Origin: Treponema sp.
GTDB taxonomy: Bacteria > Spirochaetota > Spirochaetia > Treponematales > Breznakiellaceae
Assembly (NCBI GenBank): GCA_031266255.1
Contig: JAISBK010000056.1
Location: forward strand, 1-10,266
Reading direction: 5' to 3'
DNA: 10,266 bases
Of this stretch, positions 1-7,211 are shown piece by piece. Positions within the stretch are counted from its first letter, which is position 1; each line of letters begins with the position of its first letter. Below the pieces are notes generated by a model, which was given only the letters and a program-made list of their open reading frames with translations, did not search any database and was not told the origin of the DNA. The translations under genes and the position numbers were made by a program.

Positions 1-77
<77 letters not shown>

Positions 78-137
78 AATTCATTGCAACGTAAAGACTT
101 ACAAGCTATTTTCACAACAATAATACTACCTTTTTAT

Positions 138-158
138 AACGGCATTATGCCGTTTTTT
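138..158 (+). terminator. Rho-independent terminator of a gene left of the window
   Basis: AACGGCA (138-144) pairs perfectly with TGCCGTT (148-154) around a TTA loop, giving a 7 bp stem followed by a run of T (153-158). The U tract lies only on the plus-strand side, so it would stop rightward transcription. No gene is visible between the poly-C tract and this hairpin, so the terminated gene, if present, lies beyond the left edge. It separates that unit from the recO promoter. Confidence 0.7.
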
Positions 159-202
159 ATACACTGCATCATACCCCGGTATCAGCCGGTTCATCTGCAG
201 CC

Positions 203-244
203 CAAGTGCTTACGAACTTTCTTCAATGTTCATAAAGGCACTTG
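203..244. repeat. Imperfect inverted repeat in the recO upstream region
   Basis: CAAGTGC (203-209) pairs with GCACTTG (238-244), and further in GAAC (214-217) pairs with GTTC (228-231). The two helices are joined by a small asymmetric internal loop and capped by TTTCTTCAAT. There is no U run, so it does not look like a terminator. The rest of 75-375 holds no open reading frame with coding character; besides the terminator and promoter it is AT-rich sequence with T runs near 292-298. Whether this element is transcribed is unknown. Confidence 0.4.
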
Positions 245-341
245 TATTGATCTATAGCACATTCATTTTTGTTTGTCTAGGGCATTTTCACATTTTTTTG
301 TAAAATAAAAAAATAACGGTTAAACGCTTAGGTGCTTGCCT

Positions 342-369
342 TTGCGCATCTTTTCTTTTGTGCTAGTAT
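342..369 (+). promoter_or_regulatory. Promoter of recO, predicted to give a leaderless mRNA
   Basis: TTGCGC (342-347) is a fair -35 box. After a 16-base spacer comes TAGTAT (364-369) preceded by TG and one base, which makes an extended -10 element. The usual 7 bases downstream of the -10 box places the transcript start at about 376, exactly the A of the recO ATG. There is no Shine-Dalgarno sequence in the bases before the ATG. AT-rich sequence around 297-318 could act as an UP element. This is sequence-only inference. Confidence 0.55.
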
Positions 370-375
370 CACGGT

Positions 376-1119
376 ATGGAGCGTAACCGTATCTATTCAG
401 CCCTGGTTCTCAGGGTACGGCCCTCTGGGGAGGCAAATCGGGAGGCATGGTGCTTAACCAGGGAAGAGGGGATAATCAGGACCACGGTTTTTGGGGGGCC
501 AAAAAGTAAGTTCCGTGCCTTGGTATCTCCTTTTCACCAGGGCAGACTTTGGGTTTACCATAATCCGGTTCGGGATTCCCGAAAACTCACTGATTTCGAT
601 GTCCAATCCTGGAGACCAGGAATCCGGGAAAATTACCGGCGGACCATGAGCGCAGGAGCCATCTTGGAAACCATCCTGGAGTCTCAAGGCAGTGGAGGGA
701 ACTGGGACCGGGCCTTGGATCTTACCGGCAGCACCTTGGATGCCCTGGACTGCGCGGATGAAAGCTCATGCGTCCGGATATTCGTCCATTTTTTGTGGAA
801 CTGGGTCTTGCTTCTGGGGTTGCGACCAGATATCAATCGCTGCGCTTCCTGTACTTGTGAAGCCTCCCCGGATGGGTTACTCTTATGGAGTAGTTATGAG
901 GGGACGGTCCATTGTCCTTCTTGTGCAGGGGCCGCCAGGAATTATTTAGCCTTGGGGCCTGGGGCACGGCGCTGGCTCGGGGCAGTGGAGAACCAGGATC
1001 CCGGGGCAGCAATCCGGTATACTATGGATGCCCGTTCTCTTGGTCAAGCCAGGGCCTTGGTTACCGCCATCATAGCAGGGGCCTTGGGGAAGCGACTTGT
1101 AACCTGGGATCGGGTGTAA
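376..1119 (+). CDS. recO: DNA repair protein RecO
   Basis: A 247-residue protein of the usual RecO length. RecO binds single- and double-stranded DNA and, with RecR, loads RecA onto SSB-coated DNA in RecF-pathway gap repair; it acts in the cytoplasm. The N-terminus carries the family's OB-fold opening (SALVLRVRPSGEANREAWCL, residues 8-27, then the VFGGPKSK segment at 38-45). A helical middle leads to a zinc-binding cluster with Cys156, Cys159, Cys180 and Cys183 (CASC and CPSC), as in RecO proteins that keep the zinc finger. The ATG at 376 matches the family's N-terminus, so a later start is unlikely, yet it has no ribosome binding site; the promoter just upstream points to leaderless translation. 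deoA follows after 34 bases and probably shares the transcript. Identification is by remembered family pattern. Confidence 0.9.
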   Translation: MERNRIYSALVLRVRPSGEANREAWCLTREEGIIRTTVFGGPKSKFRALVSPFHQGRLWVYHNPVRDSRKLTDFDVQSWRPGIRENYRRTMSAGAILETILESQGSGGNWDRALDLTGSTLDALDCADESSCVRIFVHFLWNWVLLLGLRPDINRCASCTCEASPDGLLLWSSYEGTVHCPSCAGAARNYLALGPGARRWLGAVENQDPGAAIRYTMDARSLGQARALVTAIIAGALGKRLVTWDRV

Positions 1120-1153
1120 GGGACGAGCATCCTAAAGATAAGGAGCAAGCATC

Positions 1154-2458
1154 ATGCGTGCAGTGGATATCATCATAGATAAACGTAACGGAAAGGAACT
1201 GAGCCGGGAAGCGCTCCGGTTTCTGATTCACGGTTATGTAGCCGGGGAAATCCCGGATTACCAGATCGCGGCCTGGGCCATGGCCGTGTTTTTTCAGGGG
1301 ATGAGCCCTGCGGAGATCGCGAGCTTAACCGAGGTGATGCTGCAATCCGGGGGGATTATGGATCTATCCGGTATAACCGGCCCTTTTGTGGATAAACACT
1401 CCACCGGCGGGGTGGGTGATAAGACCAGCCTTATCGTGGCGCCTCTTATTGCCTCATTAGGCATCAAAGATCCCATGATGTCTGGCCGGGCTTTGGGGCA
1501 TACCGGAGGTACCCTGGACAAACTCGAGGCGATTCCCGGTTACCGGACTACCCTGCAGGCCCAGGAATTTCGGGAAATCCTGGACAAAACCGGGTATGCC
1601 ATGACCGGTCAAACCAAGGATATGGTTCCTGCTGACCGGCTGCTTTACGCGCTCCGGGATGTAAGCGGTACGGTGGAATCCATTCCCCTTATCACCGCCA
1701 GTATCTTGGCCAAAAAAGTAGCTGAAGGGGCAGATGCCTTGGTCCTGGATGTCAAATACGGGTCGGGGGCTTTTATGAAAGAACCGGAGGAAGCGGAGAA
1801 GCTGGCCCGGTCGTTAGTCAACACCGGAGCAATGATGGGGAAAAAGATCATAGCCCTGCTTACCGATATGAACGAGCCCCTAGGAACCAAGGTGGGGAAT
1901 TTCTTGGAAGTAGAAGAAAGCCTAGATTGCCTTGAAGGAAAAGGTCCAGCAGATCTCATGGAGGTAAGCCTTGAGCTGGCGGCCCGTATGGCGGTATTGG
2001 GAGCTAAGGCGGCGGATGCCGCAGAAGGCCGCCAGGTATGCGAAGCTGCCTTAGCAAGCGGGAAACCCCGGCAGCTGTTCTTGGAAAATATCCGCTGCCA
2101 GGGGGGTGATCCAAAACAGTTCCTGGAAATGTGCGGGAAGTACCGTTCGGATTGTAGCGCCGAAATCAAGGCTTCCGGCGGCCCCTATATTTCCCGGATC
2201 GATGCCTGGAAAATCGGCCATGCAGGAATCCTGCTCGGGGTGGGGCGGAACCGTACCGAAGATCCGGTAAGTCCTACTGCCGGGGTGCAATTCCATAAAA
2301 AACGGGGAGACCGGATAGTTCCCGGAGAGCGGATCATGACCATCTGGGCTGCAGATGAGGCTTCCCTGGCCGCAGCCATCCCGCAACTGGAAGATGCAGT
2401 GGAATATGCAGAAATCCCGCCGACCCCCCGGAAATTGGTATTAAAAGAAATTAGGTAA
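1154..2458 (+). CDS. deoA: Thymidine phosphorylase (pyrimidine-nucleoside phosphorylase family)
   Basis: A 434-residue cytoplasmic enzyme of normal family length. It splits thymidine with phosphate to give thymine and 2-deoxyribose 1-phosphate for nucleoside salvage. Visible signatures are the phosphate-binding DKHSTGGVGDKTS segment (residues 80-92), the family signature SGRALGHTGGTLDKLE (110-125), and the pyrimidine-binding residues Arg168, Ser183 and Lys187, which line up with E. coli Arg171, Ser186 and Lys190. The residue before the signature is Met108-Met109; thymidine phosphorylases have Met here (E. coli Met111), whereas the broader Bacillus-type pyrimidine phosphorylases have Lys. This favours deoxyribonucleoside preference (inference). 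The ATG has AAGGAG (1140-1145) 8 bases upstream. It lies 34 bases after recO and 90 before recJ; no promoter of its own is clear. An alternative name is pdp. Confidence 0.9.
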   Translation: MRAVDIIIDKRNGKELSREALRFLIHGYVAGEIPDYQIAAWAMAVFFQGMSPAEIASLTEVMLQSGGIMDLSGITGPFVDKHSTGGVGDKTSLIVAPLIASLGIKDPMMSGRALGHTGGTLDKLEAIPGYRTTLQAQEFREILDKTGYAMTGQTKDMVPADRLLYALRDVSGTVESIPLITASILAKKVAEGADALVLDVKYGSGAFMKEPEEAEKLARSLVNTGAMMGKKIIALLTDMNEPLGTKVGNFLEVEESLDCLEGKGPADLMEVSLELAARMAVLGAKAADAAEGRQVCEAALASGKPRQLFLENIRCQGGDPKQFLEMCGKYRSDCSAEIKASGGPYISRIDAWKIGHAGILLGVGRNRTEDPVSPTAGVQFHKKRGDRIVPGERIMTIWAADEASLAAAIPQLEDAVEYAEIPPTPRKLVLKEIR

Positions 2459-2548
2459 CATGCATTCGATAAAATATGAGGGACCCCACTCTAAACAAGA
2501 TCGGGATATCGATAGTTAAGTAAGTCGAATGAAAAGTAAGGAAAAAAA

Positions 2549-4678
2549 ATGAAGTGGGAAAAGAAACATATACCTCAAGATGAAGTGAAGCAACTCGCTG
2601 CAACCTATGACTGTGATTTACTGACCGCCTCGATACTCCTGAGGAGAGGTATCATCCAAGGAGAGGAGATTCGGTATTTTCTCGAAACAGACCCCCGGCA
2701 TTTACGAAACCCCTTTGAACTATCGGGTATGGAAGATGCGGTCGAGCGGATCTTGGCCGCAAAAGAAGAGGGAGAAAAGGTTCTGGTTTTCGGTGACCGG
2801 GATGTGGACGGCATTACCAGTACGGTCTTGGTGGCGAGTTTTCTCAGCAGCCTTGGTATGGAGGTGAGTTGGCGTCTTCCCATGGGGGATGAGCCTTACG
2901 GCCTGTCCCGTAAGGCGGTAGAGGACTTTGGAGCGGATTCAGGGACCCTTATCATCACCGTGGACTGTGGGATATCCAACCATCAGGAAATAACGTTTGC
3001 TAATGAACGGTCTATTGATGTGATCATCACCGACCATCACAATCCCCAGGAAGAACTACCGCCGGCATTGACTATCGTGAACCCTAAACTAGGGGATTCA
3101 CGGTATAGTTTCAGGGATTTAGCGGGCTGTGGGGTGGCGTATAAACTGGTTTCCGCACTGCGTTTTGCCCTGAAAAGTGAGCTTTATGGCCAGCCGATCT
3201 GCCTGCTTACTATCCGGCCCACTAACGATGCGTACAGTATTGAGATTGCGAAGATGCGGAACCTGGCGCTTGTTGACCGGCTTATTGAAACGGTGATTCC
3301 CGGCATGGTACGTATTACCGATACGAGGCTGCCCAGTTTCCTTGAGGGTCAGCAGATCCTCGTCTGGGATGGGGCATTGCAAAAGAAAATGCTCGCAAAG
3401 ATATTCGGCCCCGGGATTGAGGTGCAGATGCTGGATATTGCTCCGGAAATCGGTAAGGAGATTCCCCAGGTTGCCGGGAAGAGTCTCGTGCGGAGCAAAG
3501 AACTTTCCCGGATCGCCCGGTATACCGGTAAGGAAATAAGCGAACTCGATGTGTTTATCAGTCTCTTTACCTCGTTTATCCAGCGGCGGGAGAACCATTT
3601 TACTGCTGAAGATGCGGCGGATCTGCAGCTGGTAAGTATCGGAACCATTGCGGATATCATGCCTTTGAGAGATGAGAACCGGATCATTGTTCGTTCCGGC
3701 ATTGAGGCCTTGCAGAAAACGCCCCGGCCCGGTCTTTCAGACCTCCTCTTTAAGCTGGGGTTTGCCGGGCGGCGTCTGGGAACCGCGGATATTTCCTGGC
3801 AATTAGGACCTGCCATCAATGCGGCAGGCCGTATGGGAAACCCGGATAAAGCGGTGGCCCTGTTTCTTGAGAAAGACCCGCTCAAGCGGGATCAGTTGGC
3901 CGGAGAATTGCTCGCGATGAATGAAGAACGGAAAAAATTGGGACTTGATGCCTGGACCCTTATAGAACCATTGGCTGAAGCGAGCCTCAAGACCTATGGG
4001 GGTAAATTAGTGCTGGCCTCTGGAGAGGAAATCTACCGGGGTATTACCGGGATCATGGCAAATCGCTTGGTAAACCGGTTTAAGGTACCGGCTCTCGTGG
4101 TATCCTTTGGGGAAAATACCCTGACCGGTTCTCTCCGGTCGGTAAAAGGCTATGATCTGAGGTCTTTGCTCGAACAATGCGCGGATCTTTTCATTGACTG
4201 GGGAGGACATACCTATGCGGCGGGTTTCAGCATGGAACGGGTTCAGTGGGAACGGTTTCTTGAGCGTCTAAAAATGGTGTCTCGGGGTATGGAGTTTTCC
4301 GTAACGGAGGACGAAGAGGCCATTGCCGTTGACGCGGAGTTGCCCCATTCCTATCTTACGCCGGATATTTTCAAAGTGATAGACCGCTTCGAGCCTTATG
4401 GAACCGGTAATGAACCGCTCACCTTTATGGCCCGAGCGCTCAAAGTGACGGACATCACCTTTATGGGAAAGACTGAAGCCAAACATGTAAAACTCACCTT
4501 GGACGCGGGAAAACATAAATGGCCTGGGGTGTACTGGCAGGCTGCGGATAAGGTAAAACGGGACTTTGATATAAACGATACGGTAGATGTGGTGTTTAAG
4601 ATTTCCCGGAATTGGTTTAATGGTATTGAAACCCCGCAGCTTATGGTGAGTGATTTGCGGCGTTCTGATCCGGTCTGA
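2549..4678 (+). CDS. recJ: Single-stranded-DNA-specific exonuclease RecJ with an inserted domain
   Basis: RecJ degrades single-stranded DNA 5' to 3' in RecF-pathway recombination and mismatch or base-excision repair. Domain order: DHH domain with motif I GDRDVDG (82-88), motif II VDCG (138-141), motif III TDHH (161-164) and the CGVAYK motif (194-199); then, after an insertion at about 208-355, the DHH domain resumes with IGTIADIMPL (364-373). Next come INAAGRMG (423-430), the DHHA1 region with GSLRS (527-531) and GGH (552-554), and a C-terminal OB fold (about 612-705, with FEPYGTGNEP). At 709 residues it is about 140-150 longer than typical RecJ, because of the insertion. Oddities: motif I has Arg84 where Tyr is usual, and the common WHPG of DHHA1 reads IYRG (495-498). 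The ATG has TAAGGA (2537-2542) 6 bases upstream. Metal-binding aspartates and the DHH are kept, so nuclease activity is expected. Confidence 0.92.
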   Translation: MKWEKKHIPQDEVKQLAATYDCDLLTASILLRRGIIQGEEIRYFLETDPRHLRNPFELSGMEDAVERILAAKEEGEKVLVFGDRDVDGITSTVLVASFLSSLGMEVSWRLPMGDEPYGLSRKAVEDFGADSGTLIITVDCGISNHQEITFANERSIDVIITDHHNPQEELPPALTIVNPKLGDSRYSFRDLAGCGVAYKLVSALRFALKSELYGQPICLLTIRPTNDAYSIEIAKMRNLALVDRLIETVIPGMVRITDTRLPSFLEGQQILVWDGALQKKMLAKIFGPGIEVQMLDIAPEIGKEIPQVAGKSLVRSKELSRIARYTGKEISELDVFISLFTSFIQRRENHFTAEDAADLQLVSIGTIADIMPLRDENRIIVRSGIEALQKTPRPGLSDLLFKLGFAGRRLGTADISWQLGPAINAAGRMGNPDKAVALFLEKDPLKRDQLAGELLAMNEERKKLGLDAWTLIEPLAEASLKTYGGKLVLASGEEIYRGITGIMANRLVNRFKVPALVVSFGENTLTGSLRSVKGYDLRSLLEQCADLFIDWGGHTYAAGFSMERVQWERFLERLKMVSRGMEFSVTEDEEAIAVDAELPHSYLTPDIFKVIDRFEPYGTGNEPLTFMARALKVTDITFMGKTEAKHVKLTLDAGKHKWPGVYWQAADKVKRDFDINDTVDVVFKISRNWFNGIETPQLMVSDLRRSDPV
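3170..3616 (+). other. Insertion in RecJ resembling a degenerate DnaQ-type exonuclease domain
   Basis: RecJ residues about 208-356 lie between the CGVAYK motif and IGTIAD, which are normally separated by about 20 residues. The segment has the layout of a DEDD 3'-5' exonuclease: a first strand (ICLLTIRP, 217-224), a VDRLIETVIPG strand and turn (242-252), FLEGQQILVWDGALQ (264-278) where such enzymes have an Exo II pattern like IVAHNAxFD, a VQMLDIAP strand (292-299), and a final helix KELSRIARYTGKEI...ELDVFISLF (317-340). The acidic residues of Exo I and Exo II are missing; only Asp334 might match Exo III. A structural or protein-contact role is therefore more likely than catalysis. This match was made by eye. 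Confidence 0.5.
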
Positions 4679-4691
4679 GTTAAGCATAGCA

Positions 4692-4708
4692 TAAGGAATT
4701 ATTGTCTG
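4692..4708 (+). promoter_or_regulatory. Ribosome binding site deciding a CTG start for the exporter
   Basis: TAAGGAA (4692-4698) lies upstream of the in-frame CTG at 4706 with 8 bases between AAGGA and the codon, a near-ideal spacing. No ATG or GTG is in frame between the recJ stop (4676-4678) and the first membrane segment. The TTG at 4702 is out of frame. The next in-frame candidate, TTG at 4775, would cut through the first membrane helix and has no such site. Confidence 0.55.
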
Positions 4709-6322
4709 CTTTTAAAAAAATTAAAAAATAGGACCAACATACTATATATTCTGGTAATATCCGTATCGCTATTTTTGGGAAGCATATTAACCATAGTATT
4801 GCCCAATTATTTGAAATTAATAATTGATAACATCACCGATAAACAGTATGATATGGTAAAAAAGTTGTTGGTGCATCTTAGTATTGTGGTAGTTATCAAT
4901 AGCGTTTTTTACATGTTTTCGTCATACATTTTTAATTATTTTATTCAAAAGGTACAAAAAAACGAGAAAAACAATATTTATTATAACCTTTTAACTTCAA
5001 ACTACGCTTCACTAAGCAATTTTAATGCGGGAAGTATTATTAATTATTTTAAATATGATTTACCGACGCTTGCAGAATTAGAAATGGGCTCTCTGCCAAG
5101 CTATATATTTAATGGGTCAAAAATTGTAATTATTATCTTTCTTTTATTTAGAATGGATACAGAGCTTGCTTTCATTTTTATTTTAATAGTACCGGTACTT
5201 TTTATGGTATTATTATTTTCAGCAAAATACATGAAAAAAAATTTCAAAGAATATAAATCTCTCAATGATGAAGAAATAACTATTATCGATCATGATTATC
5301 AAAATAGAGAACAAATAAAAACGAATAACGTTTTATCAAAATATGTTTCTTCTTTCAAAATATTTTCAGGGAGATTTGCGCATCGAATTGTAGTCTTAGA
5401 TACGCTTAGTGCGGCAATAAATAATACATTTGAATTTGTGAGCAATATCTTTATGGTCATTATTTTCTTTATAGGAATTAACTATATTGTTATAAACAAA
5501 ATATCAATCGGTTCTTTAATAGCCTTTTATTCATATTTTCAAGTTATTGTCCCATCTATTCAATATTTAAGCAATTTTAACGCTGACCTCATAAAATATA
5601 ATGAGCTAAAACAAAGTATAAAAAATATATTTACTATACAAAGAGAAACTGACAAGTCGAATTTTTCTTTACCAAAAGAATTTGATATTGTTTTTGAAAA
5701 TGTCTCTCTGCAAATTAAATCAAAAATTATTTTAGACAAAATATCATTTACCATACATTATGGATCGAAAGTGGCTTTAGTGGGCAGGAATGGATCGGGT
5801 AAAACATCTATTACTCGCCTGCTTACCTGTATTTATAAAAAAACAAATGGCTGCATTTTTCTCAATGGCATTGATATTGATGAGTATTCCGTGTATGATG
5901 TTAGAAAAAGAATAGGTATAGTACATCAAACTCCATTGTTTTTAGAGGGAACGATTGAAGACAACATTACGCTATTTGGTCAAAATAACAACCATTATTG
6001 GTCTGCATTAAAAGAAGATTCTTATTTAAAGCATTTATTTAATAAAGAAATTCATGACTATGATGAGTTGATCAATACAAAGAAAGTTGGATTGTCTTTA
6101 GGACAGCAAAAGATAATCGCTTTATGTAGAATACTATTACAAGACCCTTCCATTGTTATTCTTGATGAATTTTTTTCAAATCTCGATGATAAGGCCAAGG
6201 AATTTTCTGTTAAGCTCATAAAGAGGTATTTTAAGCAAAAAACGGTTATTAGTATTACGCATGATAACTATGAAATAGAAAAATATGATTTTTGTATACA
6301 TATTGAGAAAAAAGAAGCATAA
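4706..6322 (+). CDS. ABC exporter, fused membrane and ATP-binding domains
   Basis: A 538-residue half-transporter of the type I exporter fold, expected to work as a homodimer in the inner membrane. About six membrane segments fill the first 290 residues, starting with ILYILVISVSLFLG near residue 13. The ATPase domain shows Walker A GRNGSGKT (360-367), Q-loop Gln408, signature LSLGQQ (463-468, one change from LSGGQ), Walker B VILDE ending in Glu488, a D-loop SNLD and switch His519. All residues needed for ATP hydrolysis are present. Its substrate is unknown; such exporters carry peptides, lipids or drugs, and there is no peptidase domain or precursor peptide nearby. It begins 27 bases after the recJ stop and could be read from that transcript. 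Start chosen at CTG because of the Shine-Dalgarno and complete first helix. Base composition differs strongly from all neighbours. An out-of-use gene with a mutated start is possible. Confidence 0.8.
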   Translation: MLLKKLKNRTNILYILVISVSLFLGSILTIVLPNYLKLIIDNITDKQYDMVKKLLVHLSIVVVINSVFYMFSSYIFNYFIQKVQKNEKNNIYYNLLTSNYASLSNFNAGSIINYFKYDLPTLAELEMGSLPSYIFNGSKIVIIIFLLFRMDTELAFIFILIVPVLFMVLLFSAKYMKKNFKEYKSLNDEEITIIDHDYQNREQIKTNNVLSKYVSSFKIFSGRFAHRIVVLDTLSAAINNTFEFVSNIFMVIIFFIGINYIVINKISIGSLIAFYSYFQVIVPSIQYLSNFNADLIKYNELKQSIKNIFTIQRETDKSNFSLPKEFDIVFENVSLQIKSKIILDKISFTIHYGSKVALVGRNGSGKTSITRLLTCIYKKTNGCIFLNGIDIDEYSVYDVRKRIGIVHQTPLFLEGTIEDNITLFGQNNNHYWSALKEDSYLKHLFNKEIHDYDELINTKKVGLSLGQQKIIALCRILLQDPSIVILDEFFSNLDDKAKEFSVKLIKRYFKQKTVISITHDNYEIEKYDFCIHIEKKEA

Positions 6323-6323
6323 C

Positions 6324-6392
6324 ATGGTTACGCAAACGTCGTTAGATCAGAATACGGCGGCCCTTAACAAACTCAAGATTCGTCAGGATTGA
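6324..6392 (+). CDS. Possible 22-residue peptide or gene remnant
   Basis: An ATG one base after the exporter stop opens a 22-codon frame (MVTQTSLDQNTAALNKLKIR then QD and TGA). Its base composition has returned to that of the host genes rather than the AT-rich exporter. I do not recognise the peptide and see no clear Shine-Dalgarno sequence, only purine-rich AGAAAAAAGAAG upstream. It might be a short translated peptide coupled to the exporter, the broken 5' end of a gene cut by the island's insertion, or chance. Confidence 0.2.
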   Translation: MVTQTSLDQNTAALNKLKIRQD

Positions 6393-6401
6393 TGGGTGTT
6401 G

Positions 6402-6437
6402 TTTGAAAGGGCGGTCTGTATTCCTTCACCTTTCAAA
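6402..6437. repeat. Inverted repeat between the convergent gene blocks
   Basis: TTTGAAAGG (6402-6410) and CCTTTCAAA (6429-6437) form a perfect 9 bp stem with an 18-base loop, lying just past the ATPase stop on the minus strand. No U tract follows on either strand, so it is not a classic terminator. It may still protect mRNA 3' ends or act with Rho. No other terminator was found in the 118 bases between the converging genes. Confidence 0.4.
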
Positions 6438-6440
6438 ATC

Positions 6441-7211
6441 CTAGGGCATTGCCCGCAAGGGAATCATAAAGGGCTGTTCCTGGTAATGTTGCAGGGAGGC
6501 TTCAACCCCGTAGACCTGCAGGATAAGCGCTTCGCTAAGGATAGCGGTACTTCCTTCCGCTACTATTTTGCCATCTTTCAGCGCTACGAGACGGTCAGAA
6601 AATTGAAGTGCCAGATTCAGGTCATGGGTGGTGATAAGGGCGCATATCTGCTTTTCATCAATAAGATCCCTGATGAACTGCATGATCTTAAGCTGGTATT
6701 TCAAATCCAGATAGCTGGTTGGCTCATCAAACAAGAGCAGTCGCGGTTCTTGAACCATAGCTTTGGCCACCAGTACCTTCTGCCGTTCACCCCCTGAGAG
6801 TTCTCCTAAATCCCGCATGGCAAGGCCTCTGAGATCCATTCGTTCAATGATATCCATCACCAGGTCCAGATCGTACTGCTGAGGTTTCCAGTTTAGATAA
6901 GGCCTACGGCCTAATAAGACCGTATCAAAAACCGTAATGGGAAAATTGGAAACCGTTGCCTGGGGAACATAGGCCGTACGCTTTGCCAGTTCAGCCCGGC
7001 TCAATTCTGAAAGATCCTGACCATCGAGTTGTACCGTACCTTCCTTCAGGGGAAGCAGCCGGTTGATACACTTGAGCAGGGTGGTCTTGCCAGCCCCATT
7101 GGGACCTACGAGGCTTACAATCTGACCGCCCTGGGCATCCAGGCTTATTCCGCTAAACACCTCATGGGACTGGTAACGAAAACTGATCTGGTCTATATGA
7201 AGGCTTACCAA
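6441..7211 (-). CDS. Iron-complex/cobalamin-type ABC importer, ATP-binding protein
   Basis: A 256-residue ATPase of the FecE/FhuC/BtuD family, which powers uptake of ferric siderophores, haem or cobalamin from the cytoplasmic face of its permease. Motifs: Walker A GPNGAGKT (36-43), Q-loop VPQ with Gln84, signature LSGGERQK (138-145), Walker B LLLFDEP (158-164), and switch THD with His196. Length is normal and all catalytic residues are intact. The start is TTG at 7211: AAAAGGAGG on the minus strand (7228-7220) lies 8 bases upstream. This site is inside the end of the permease gene, and the two genes overlap by 7 bases, which suggests translational coupling. It is the last gene of the minus-strand block and converges on the exporter. 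Substrate cannot be told from the ATPase. Confidence 0.9.
   Translation of the reverse strand: MVSLHIDQISFRYQSHEVFSGISLDAQGGQIVSLVGPNGAGKTTLLKCINRLLPLKEGTVQLDGQDLSELSRAELAKRTAYVPQATVSNFPITVFDTVLLGRRPYLNWKPQQYDLDLVMDIIERMDLRGLAMRDLGELSGGERQKVLVAKAMVQEPRLLLFDEPTSYLDLKYQLKIMQFIRDLIDEKQICALITTHDLNLALQFSDRLVALKDGKIVAEGSTAILSEALILQVYGVEASLQHYQEQPFMIPLRAMP

Larger units (their letters stand above)
4679..6322. other. AT-rich island of probable foreign origin
   Basis: Counted 60-base samples inside this segment give about 22-30% G+C, against 50% in a recJ sample. The change begins right after the recJ stop and ends at the exporter stop. No transposase, integrase or tRNA gene borders it. AGCATAGCAT at 4683-4692 and AGCATAACAT at 6316-6325 match at 9 of 10 bases and flank the island, but a repeat this short could be chance. 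Whether it is a recent insertion or a remnant of a larger transferred cluster cannot be told. Confidence 0.65.

Noticed and set aside
1645..2169. Minus-strand 174-codon frame opposite deoA
   Set aside because: Antisense shadow of a well-supported gene, rich in Ser, Arg and Pro and without recognisable motifs.
2507..2514. TATCGATA palindrome in the deoA-recJ gap
   Set aside because: Eight-base palindromes are common by chance, and no promoter elements flank it.
4775..4777. TTG as start of the ABC exporter
   Set aside because: It falls inside the first membrane helix and has no ribosome binding site; the frame continues upstream to a CTG with a well-spaced AAGGA.
6396..6797. Plus-strand 133-codon frame opposite the ATPase gene
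   Set aside because: Covers the signature and Walker B coding region of the ATPase in antisense; no ribosome binding site or family pattern.
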